Assembly: GCA_030641665.1 (NCBI GenBank) | Contig: DAOWHA010000011.1 | Span: forward strand, 1-9,625 | Length of the DNA: 9,625 bases | Source of the DNA: JAGLTA01 sp023142625 | GTDB taxonomy: Bacteria > Patescibacteriota > Patescibacteriia > JAACEG01 | Direction: 5' to 3' | Shown: positions 5,361-9,625 of the stretch, one piece after another | Position numbering within the stretch: position 1 is the stretch's first letter | Layout: each line of letters starts with the position of its first letter | Position numbers and translations under genes: made by a program | The notes under the pieces: model-generated | Databases searched by the model: none | Told to the model about the DNA's origin: nothing | Seen by the model: the letters and a program-made list of their open reading frames with translations, nothing else

Positions 5361-5438
5361 AAATACTTATTTAAATCATTATTTAAATATGGATTTTAGA
5401 ATTGGTATTGATTTTATTTTCAAAATAGTTTAAGATAG
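5361..5438 (+). repeat. Promoter-like repeat, copy 2 (downstream of the metallopeptidase)
   Basis: The partner of 4355-4436, offset by about 1 kb. It carries the same two ATTTAAAT palindromes with 12-nt period (5369-5376, 5381-5388) about 20 nt before a -35-like TTGATT. It begins 14 nt after the metallopeptidase stop. Confidence 0.65.
5408..5436 (+). promoter_or_regulatory. Putative promoter TTGATT-17-TAAGAT
   Basis: TTGATT (5408-5413), a spacer of exactly 17 nt, and TAAGAT (5431-5436), giving a start near 5443. It points toward tRNA-Arg and tRNA-Lys, but two terminator-like hairpins come first, so it could serve an attenuated tRNA transcript, a very short RNA, or be an inactive relic of the duplication. 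Confidence 0.5.
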
Positions 5439-5446
5439 TAATATAT

Positions 5447-5475
5447 AAACAGGCATTATGCCTTTGTTTTATTTT
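5447..5475 (+). terminator. Terminator-like hairpin after the metallopeptidase
   Basis: AGGCA (5451-5455) pairs with TGCCT (5459-5463) around TTA, followed by TTGTTTTATTTT. The tail (TTTGTTTTATTTT) closely matches that of the terminator at 6298-6324 (TTTGTTTATTT), which supports the call. It is just downstream of the predicted start of the 5408-5436 promoter. Confidence 0.6.
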
Positions 5476-5496
5476 GAATTAAAATGCTATTTGATT

Positions 5497-5518
5497 GGCA
5501 TATTTTGCCTTTGTGTTT
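5497..5518 (+). terminator. Second, weaker terminator-like hairpin
   Basis: GGCA (5497-5500) pairs with TGCC (5506-5509) around TATTT, followed by TTTGTGTTT. The stem is only 4 bp, but stem and tail echo the hairpin at 5451-5475. Confidence 0.35.
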
Positions 5519-5556
5519 AATAGATACCAAATTTATCGGCGCTTAAAGCGCGCTTT

Positions 5557-5630
5557 GTACCCGTAGCTCAATTGGATAGAGTGTCTGGCTTCGGACCAGA
5601 AGGTTGCAGGTTCGAGTCCTGCCGGGTACA
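5557..5630 (+). tRNA. tRNA-Arg (anticodon TCG)
   Basis: A complete 74-nt cloverleaf. Acceptor GTACCCG (5557-5563) pairs with CGGGTAC (5623-5629), and the discriminator is A5630. The anticodon stem TCTGG/CCAGA encloses CTTCGGA, giving anticodon TCG for CGA/CGN arginine codons. The T-arm is GCAGG-TTCGAGT-CCTGC. CCA is not encoded (the next bases are CAT), so a CCA-adding enzyme is needed. tRNA-Lys follows after 27 nt. Confidence 0.95.
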
Positions 5631-5657
5631 CATGGCTTGCCATATAAGTGTTTCTAT

Positions 5658-5730
5658 CCGCTTGTAGCTCAACTGGCAGAGCAGGGGCCTCTTAAGCCCA
5701 AGGTTCTGGGTTCGATTCCCAGCGGGCGGA
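5658..5730 (+). tRNA. tRNA-Lys (anticodon CTT)
   Basis: A complete 73-nt cloverleaf. Acceptor CCGCTTG (5658-5664) pairs with CGGGCGG (5723-5729) with two T-G wobbles, and the discriminator is A5730. The anticodon stem GGGGC/GCCCA (outer pair mismatched) encloses CTCTTAA, giving anticodon CTT for AAG lysine codons. The T-arm is CTGGG-TTCGATT-CCCAG. CCA is not encoded. Probably cotranscribed with the tRNA-Arg just upstream. Confidence 0.93.
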
Positions 5731-5793
5731 CAAATTTGGAGCGCAGCGGATATTGCGTTTTCCGCCAAGTCCCATTTACAAATTTTAAATAAA

Positions 5794-5826
5794 TTGTTAT
5801 TATATAGTTAAAGTTAGATTTATAAT
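5794..5826 (+). promoter_or_regulatory. Possible promoter of the TraR/DksA gene
   Basis: TATAAT at 5821-5826 lies 45 nt before the ATG. The best -35-like hexamer, TTGTTA (5794-5799), is 21 nt away, so the pairing is weak and the -10 carries most of the evidence. Confidence 0.3.
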
Positions 5827-5871
5827 TTTAATTTTGCAGTTTGCATAACGAATTGCATTTTTTTTAAGTTT

Positions 5872-6270
5872 ATGGCAAAAGAACAGAAAATTTTTCATAT
5901 AGATAAAAAAGTATTAGCGGAGATTAAAAAATCTTTAGAAGCGCGGCGCGATAAAATAAAAGTTGAGTTGGATAAATTTACAAAAGAGGATAAGCATGAA
6001 CATGAAAAGCACAAGGCGATTTTTCCGGAATTTGGCGACAAAAATGACGAGAACGCCATTGAGATCGCTACATTCACAGACAATATTTCAATCGGAAAGT
6101 CTTTAGAATATATACTGCGCGACATAGAAGATGCCTTGAAAAGGATTGAAAAAGGAATTTATGGCATTTGCAAATATTGCCATCAGCCAATTCCTCAAGA
6201 GCGGCTGAAAATCAGACCGGTATCCTCGGCTTGCATTAAATGCAAAAAAAAGATAAAAGGGGAATCATAG
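5872..6270 (+). CDS. TraR/DksA-family zinc-finger regulator
   Basis: A 132-residue cytoplasmic protein of the TraR/DksA family, whose studied members bind RNA polymerase in its secondary channel and tune transcription initiation. A long charged helical region (about 10-95) forms the expected coiled coil, with an acidic turn GDKNDENA (55-62) where DksA carries its tip acidic residues. A C-terminal zinc finger follows: GICKYCHQPIPQERL...SACIKCKKK, with C100, C103, C121 and C124 all present. The highly charged, His/Glu/Lys-rich stretch at 37-50 is not typical of E. coli DksA. E. coli DksA is about 150 residues, so this is a compact form. It is monocistronic, with no Shine-Dalgarno sequence before the ATG and a terminator 28 nt after the stop. 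Whether it responds to ppGpp cannot be judged. Confidence 0.9.
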   Translation: MAKEQKIFHIDKKVLAEIKKSLEARRDKIKVELDKFTKEDKHEHEKHKAIFPEFGDKNDENAIEIATFTDNISIGKSLEYILRDIEDALKRIEKGIYGICKYCHQPIPQERLKIRPVSSACIKCKKKIKGES

Positions 6271-6297
6271 ATAGATTTTATTAGAGTTTTATGCATC

Positions 6298-6324
6298 GCG
6301 GCATTTTAGCCGCTTTGTTTATTT
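6298..6324 (+). terminator. Intrinsic terminator of the TraR/DksA gene
   Basis: GCGGC (6298-6302) pairs perfectly with GCCGC (6309-6313) around ATTTTA, followed by TTTGTTTATTT. It begins 28 nt after the stop at 6270. Confidence 0.8.
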
Positions 6325-6387
6325 ATATCAACGGTAAAGATAAAATTTTAATAATTTTAATCATATCAAAATTTCTATACAAAAAGT

Positions 6388-6393
6388 TATAAT
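6388..6393 (+). promoter_or_regulatory. Putative -10 element upstream of the M23 peptidase gene
   Basis: TATAAT lies 35 nt before the TTG start at 6428, in sequence that is otherwise A/T only. No convincing -35 is found at 16-18 nt. Confidence 0.3.
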
Positions 6394-6427
6394 TAAATTA
6401 TTATTAATAATAATTAAAGGGCTGGTA

Positions 6428-7741
6428 TTGATTAAAAATATCTTTGTTTTGATTTTTATCACTCCGATTTATAAAGTTTTGAGTTTTTTATTCAAGATTT
6501 TATACAGATATGGCGGCAGGTTTTTTTTTATTAAATCTTATAAAATTTATAGCATTATAAAAAAGAATTTGCGGGATAATTTTTTTCTAATTAAAAATAA
6601 ATTTTTGCATATTTTTGGAAGCAGATATATTGTTCATTTTATTATTATAATTATTGCCGGGCTGGTTATCACTTCCAACACAAAAGCCAATGAAGTAAAA
6701 ATTGGAACGATTAAAATAACCGATAATAGCTTAATCAGCAAATTAGTCAAAACGGGAGAATTTAAAGACAGCGATCAGATCAGCGAATTAATAGAAGAGA
6801 ATATTGAAATAACAGGGGTTGTAAAAAAAAGAATAGATTCATATCTTTATAAAAAAGATGAGGCGATTTCATATCGCCCGCGGCTGAATGTGGCTCTCGA
6901 AAGGAAAGATTATCATGTTTTATCGCAAAACGGGGACACAGTTTTAATCCCAAGCATCATAAACACTAAAAAAGCCCAGCGAGAAAGAACAGAAGTAGAA
7001 TATTATATTGTTCAGGACGGCGATACAGTGTTTGATATTGCTAAAAAATATAATGTAACAGCAAATACTATTATTTGGGAAAACGGTCTTAATCGTTACG
7101 GATTCATTAAACTTGGACAAAAATTAGCAATTTTGCCGACAACAGGCGTAACCTATAAAGTGAAGAAATACGACACAATAAGCAGAATAGCCAAAAAATA
7201 TAATATTGAAGAAACAGATATAATTAAATCCAATAATATTACAAGCGTTTCAGTTTTGCAAATAGGTCAAAAACTAATTGTTCCGGGAGCAAGGCAGTCT
7301 CCGCCTCCTGCCGCAGCCGCAGTTTCAAAAATTTCCAGCTATGTTAAGCCAGCGACAGTTCAAAAAACTTCCGTTAGAAGTTCAACAAGGCTGTTGTGGC
7401 CGGCAAGTTGCCGCACTATTAGCCAATATTATCATTGGAGGCATCACGCGATAGATATTGCCTGCAAGCAAGGAACTCCAATTTATGCGGCAGAGGACGG
7501 AGTAATAAAATCTTCTGGCTGGGCGTCTGGCTATGGAAAACGCGTTATAATCAATCATGGAAATGGGATGCGGACTTTATACGCGCATTTAACTAAAATT
7601 TATATAAGTCCGGGGCAGGCTGTCAACAGGGGCGATACGATAGGATTAATGGGGTCAACAGGCTGGTCAACAGGACCGCATCTGCATTTTGAAGTAGTTG
7701 TGAATGGAATTAAAAAGAATCCGCTGTCGTATATAAAATAG
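6428..7741 (+). CDS. Membrane-anchored LysM-LysM-M23 peptidoglycan endopeptidase
   Basis: A predicted cell-wall hydrolase that binds peptidoglycan and cuts peptide cross-links outside the membrane. I chose the TTG start at 6428 because AAAGGG (6415-6420) sits 7 nt upstream and there is no in-frame ATG until residue 381. Domains: a basic, hydrophobic N-terminal extension (1-66, with a hydrophobic stretch at 5-24), a transmembrane segment (about 68-84, IVHFIIIIIAGLVI), a linker, LysM 1 (about 192-238), LysM 2 (about 243-287), a Pro/Ala/Ser linker (288-320) and an M23 domain (322-437). The M23 zinc ligands are present: H339 and D343 in HHAID, and H418 with H420 in GPHLHFE; H387 in YAHL is the usual extra active-site His. 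It looks catalytically competent. LytM/M23 enzymes often act in cell separation; the precise role is unknown. Confidence 0.92.
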   Translation: MIKNIFVLIFITPIYKVLSFLFKILYRYGGRFFFIKSYKIYSIIKKNLRDNFFLIKNKFLHIFGSRYIVHFIIIIIAGLVITSNTKANEVKIGTIKITDNSLISKLVKTGEFKDSDQISELIEENIEITGVVKKRIDSYLYKKDEAISYRPRLNVALERKDYHVLSQNGDTVLIPSIINTKKAQRERTEVEYYIVQDGDTVFDIAKKYNVTANTIIWENGLNRYGFIKLGQKLAILPTTGVTYKVKKYDTISRIAKKYNIEETDIIKSNNITSVSVLQIGQKLIVPGARQSPPPAAAAVSKISSYVKPATVQKTSVRSSTRLLWPASCRTISQYYHWRHHAIDIACKQGTPIYAAEDGVIKSSGWASGYGKRVIINHGNGMRTLYAHLTKIYISPGQAVNRGDTIGLMGSTGWSTGPHLHFEVVVNGIKKNPLSYIK

Positions 7742-7773
7742 ACCTGCTGCATAATAATTTAAATTTTTAAATT

Positions 7774-8931
7774 ATGAATTATAATAATAATCAAATCCAT
7801 CCTTATAAAAAAATCGCTTTTAATTTTTTGTTTATCTCTGTTATTTTAGCGGCTTTGGTAGGATATTTTGTATTTTATCAGGTGAAAGTTTATATTACTC
7901 CAGCAAGAGAAAAAGTCGTTTCAACATTTTTGATTCAGATTCAAGAAGACGGAAAAGAGATATTAAGCGAAGGAATTATCAATGGAACAATTGATGAGAA
8001 GGGATTAGAAAGCGAAAGAGAATTTTCAGCGTCAGCCGTTAAAGAGAAATTTTTAAGCCAAAACGGAAAAGTTTTTATTATTAACATCGCTGATTTTAAT
8101 CAGCCGCTTGTTGCCACAACTAGGCTGCTTACCGCCGATAATATTCTGTTTAGAATTAAAAATAGCGTTACGGTTCCAGCTGGAGGGGAAGTTGAGGTAG
8201 AAGTTTATCCAAGCGATGAAAATTTTAATAGCGTTATTAAGCCGTCAAAAATGACAATTCCAGGTCTATCGTTAAGTTTGCAAGAAAAAATTTACGCTGA
8301 AAATAGGCAGGATTTAGGAGGAACAGAAGAAGCGAAAACGCTTAGCCAAGAGGATATTGATATTGCCAGAGAGACCTTGTCTGAAGATTTATATAAACAG
8401 ATTAAAGATGAGTTTGCCGCCGCCAACAGCAAGAAGATTAATTTTAATCTATTGGGTAAAATTCCTAAAATTAAAAATGTTGATTTAAAAGAGGTGGTTT
8501 TAATAAAAGTTGATAGAAATATCGGAGATGAGTGCGAGAAATTCAAGCTGTTTTTAAAAGCAAAGGTCATAGAGATATCTTTTGATGAAAATAAAATTGA
8601 GGAGTTAGCGAACAAGAAAATATTAGACGACATTCCTGATGATAAAAAATTTCTTAAATTAGACAAGCATAATTTTAATTATGTTGTTGAAAATTATGAT
8701 CTTGATAAAAAAATAGCGTATATTAAAGTATATATTTCCGGCGAGATGGCGATTAGCGAAGAGAGCAGAATTTTAGATAAAAGCAAATTCGTCAATATGT
8801 CGTTTACGGAATTGGAAAATTATTTAAAGAAATTTCCATCCGTGGAGGATGTTGAAATATCGTCAGCAGGCAGCTGGTTTAAAACAGTTCCAAATAATAA
8901 AAATAAGATAAAAATAATTATAAAAGATTAG
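7774..8931 (+). CDS. Membrane-anchored extracytoplasmic protein, Patescibacteria-type (function unknown)
   Basis: A 385-residue product with a short cytoplasmic N-terminus and one transmembrane segment (about 15-36); the rest is predicted outside the membrane. A beta-rich region includes PLVATTRLLTADNILFRIKN (111-130) and VTVPAGGEVEVEVYPSDE (132-149), followed by TIPGLSLSLQEKIYAE and a helical QEDIDIARETLSEDLYKQIKDE. The C-terminus alternates charged strands and ends near the membrane-type motif SWFKTVPNNKNKIKIIIKD. I recall this order from Patescibacteria proteins sometimes auto-labelled baseplate J-like, but that label gives no secure function and phage structural proteins are absent here. 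It starts 32 nt after the M23 peptidase gene, so a joint role at the cell surface is possible but unproven. Confidence 0.75.
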   Translation: MNYNNNQIHPYKKIAFNFLFISVILAALVGYFVFYQVKVYITPAREKVVSTFLIQIQEDGKEILSEGIINGTIDEKGLESEREFSASAVKEKFLSQNGKVFIINIADFNQPLVATTRLLTADNILFRIKNSVTVPAGGEVEVEVYPSDENFNSVIKPSKMTIPGLSLSLQEKIYAENRQDLGGTEEAKTLSQEDIDIARETLSEDLYKQIKDEFAAANSKKINFNLLGKIPKIKNVDLKEVVLIKVDRNIGDECEKFKLFLKAKVIEISFDENKIEELANKKILDDIPDDKKFLKLDKHNFNYVVENYDLDKKIAYIKVYISGEMAISEESRILDKSKFVNMSFTELENYLKKFPSVEDVEISSAGSWFKTVPNNKNKIKIIIKD

Positions 8932-9000
8932 GTTTGCTGGATAATAAATTAAATTTTATGGCGAAATTTATTATTTAGCAAATTTATTAAATAGAAAAAT

Positions 9001-9324
9001 ATGACACAGCATTTTAACGAAAAAAATTTTAATGAAGAAGTTATTGAAGCGTCTAATAGCAAGCCGGTTTTAGTTGATTTTTTTGCCAGCTGGTGCGGAC
9101 CGTGCCAGGCGCAGTCGCCGATTATTGACGAATTGGCGGAAAGTTTTGAAGAGAAAGCGATTATCGGAAAAATTGACACTGGAACATCGCAGCGGATAGC
9201 CGCTGATTACAGAGTGATGAGCATTCCAGCGATTATGATTTTTAAAAACGGCGAAGTTGTTGAAAATTTTGTCGGGATGCAATCCAAGGAAATATTAGAA
9301 AAAGCGGTTAATAAATATTTGTAA
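9001..9324 (+). CDS. trxA: Thioredoxin
   Basis: A 107-residue single-domain thioredoxin, the usual length of cytoplasmic TrxA, with no signal peptide or membrane segment. It reduces disulfides in client proteins through the active site WCGPC (W31, C32, C35), preceded by VLVDFFAS. The conserved cis-proline is P75 in MSIPAIMIF, followed by the usual FKNGEVVENFVG turn and a C-terminal helix. All catalytic residues are present. It lies 69 nt after the surface-protein gene with no obvious promoter or terminator between them. No thioredoxin reductase is in the window. Confidence 0.95.
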   Translation: MTQHFNEKNFNEEVIEASNSKPVLVDFFASWCGPCQAQSPIIDELAESFEEKAIIGKIDTGTSQRIAADYRVMSIPAIMIFKNGEVVENFVGMQSKEILEKAVNKYL

Positions 9325-9353
9325 GAAAATTTATACTGGAGCAAAAAAATTTT

Positions 9354-9530
9354 ATGAATATTGATTTGCATATCCATACAATTGCCAGCGGTCATGCGTC
9401 TATCGCGCTTCAAGAATGGAATTTGAATTATTGGATAAAAAAATTGATGTCGGGGAAATTAGATAGATTATGGCAAGAATTGCCATATCTTGACAAAATA
9501 TTGTTATTTAATATAATTAGAATTAAATAA
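9354..9530 (+). pseudogene. Truncated PHP-domain phosphoesterase start fused to unrelated sequence
   Basis: A 58-codon open frame from ATG 9354 to TAA 9528-9530. Its first 15 residues, MNIDLHIHTIASGHA, match the N-terminal metal-binding motif of PHP phosphoesterases (YcdX-type, HxHTxASxHAY). The next residues should continue the family pattern but instead read SIALQEWNLNYWIKKL and have no recognisable match. The other metal-binding motifs of a normal PHP domain (over 200 residues) are absent. The last codons double as a near-perfect promoter at 9490-9517. This looks like a remnant left by a deletion that joined a PHP gene start to other sequence. It could still make a small peptide, but I doubt it. 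Confidence 0.55.
9490..9517 (+). promoter_or_regulatory. Strong sigma70-type promoter before the antitoxin-like gene
   Basis: TTGACA (9490-9495) and TATAAT (9512-9517), both exact consensus hexamers, separated by 16 nt. Transcription would start near 9524, about 45 nt before the ATG at 9569. It lies within the end of the PHP remnant frame. Confidence 0.75.
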
Positions 9531-9534
9531 TAAA

Positions 9535-9564
9535 CTTTAACTTTAACTTTAACTTTAACTTTAA
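9535..9564 (+). repeat. Hexamer tandem repeat (CTTTAA)x5
   Basis: Five exact CTTTAA units fill the leader between the 9490-9517 promoter and the ATG at 9569. Unit-number change would alter leader length but not a reading frame. Confidence 0.9.
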
Positions 9565-9568
9565 AATT

Positions 9569-9625
9569 ATGATTACTTATAATATTTCTTTAAATAAAGA
9601 ATTGGCGCAAATTGTTGAGAAAAAA
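9569..9625 (+). CDS. Ribbon-helix-helix (CopG/ParD-like) protein, N-terminal part, possible antitoxin
   Basis: Only the first 19 codons are in the window, reading MITYNISLNKELAQIVEKK. The pattern of a short alternating strand (ITYNISL) followed by a helix with a Leu/Ile-Val heptad (KELAQIVEK) fits the DNA-binding strand and helix 1 of ribbon-helix-helix repressors, many of which are antitoxins of type II toxin-antitoxin pairs. A strong promoter and a hexamer repeat precede it, and the start has the A/T-only leader common here. A toxin gene, if there is one, lies beyond the window, so the toxin-antitoxin reading is inference. Confidence 0.55.
   Translation, partial: MITYNISLNKELAQIVEKK

Noticed and set aside
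5458..5520. 20-codon frame MPLFYFELKC... after the metallopeptidase
   Set aside because: No ribosome binding site, it spans two terminator-like hairpins, and nothing supports coding.
5737..5765. Terminator after tRNA-Lys
   Set aside because: Two mutually exclusive 5-bp stems (GCGCA/TGCGT and GCGGA/TCCGC) are possible and the T-run is only four bases.
5568..5792. Reading frames of about 60 codons on both strands
   Set aside because: They run across the tRNA-Arg and tRNA-Lys genes and their products are translated tRNA sequence.
7774..8931. Phage baseplate gene
   Set aside because: The protein has an N-terminal membrane anchor and no neighbouring phage structural, lysis or packaging genes. 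The match is to cellular surface proteins.

Overview
The window is AT-rich and densely coded. Every gene I can support lies on the + strand. The gene content suggests a Candidate Phyla Radiation (Patescibacteria) bacterium. The pointers are short exported proteins with no obvious relatives, a membrane-anchored protein of a type I associate with that group, a LysM/M23 peptidoglycan hydrolase with a long N-terminal extension, a TraR/DksA protein with a four-cysteine zinc site, and many starts of the form AAATTTATG without a Shine-Dalgarno sequence. TGA is used as an ordinary stop (genes ending at 544, 972 and 3016), so the UGA-glycine code of Gracilibacteria and Absconditabacteria is not in use. 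The taxonomic call is an inference from gene content only.

Layout. (1) 2-1679: a tightly coupled run of a WecA/MraY-type phosphoglycosyltransferase (5' end cut by the window), a DUF192 lipoprotein and an RsuA/RluB-type rRNA pseudouridine synthase, joined by ATGA overlaps. (2) 1650-1980: a repeat-rich tRNA locus with a degenerate heptamer array, a 5' fragment of tRNA-Ser, an intact tRNA-Ser(CGA), and a 3' fragment of tRNA-Ser whose T-loop is split by a 40-nt pair of perfect hairpins. (3) 2045-4077: three unrecognised exported or lipid-anchored proteins, two of them cysteine-rich, ending at a good intrinsic terminator. (4) 4355-5510: a secreted zinc metallopeptidase of matrixin type, flanked by two diverged copies of an approximately 80-bp promoter-like sequence. 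(5) 5557-5730: tRNA-Arg(TCG) and tRNA-Lys(CTT). (6) 5872-6270: a TraR/DksA-type zinc-finger regulator with its own terminator. (7) 6428-9324: a LysM-LysM-M23 hydrolase, a membrane-anchored surface protein and a thioredoxin. (8) 9354-9625: a broken PHP-phosphoesterase start, a near-perfect sigma70-type promoter, a CTTTAA hexamer repeat, and the start of a ribbon-helix-helix, antitoxin-like gene cut by the window end.

How it fits together. Much of the window concerns the cell envelope: lipid-linked glycan synthesis, lipoproteins, a secreted protease, wall hydrolysis and a surface protein. The rest is housekeeping (rRNA modification, tRNAs, thioredoxin, a DksA-like regulator). No integrase, transposase or CRISPR array is visible. 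The most unusual signals are non-coding: the palindrome pair inside a duplicated tRNA-Ser end, the duplicated promoter block around the metallopeptidase, and the promoter/repeat arrangement before the putative antitoxin.
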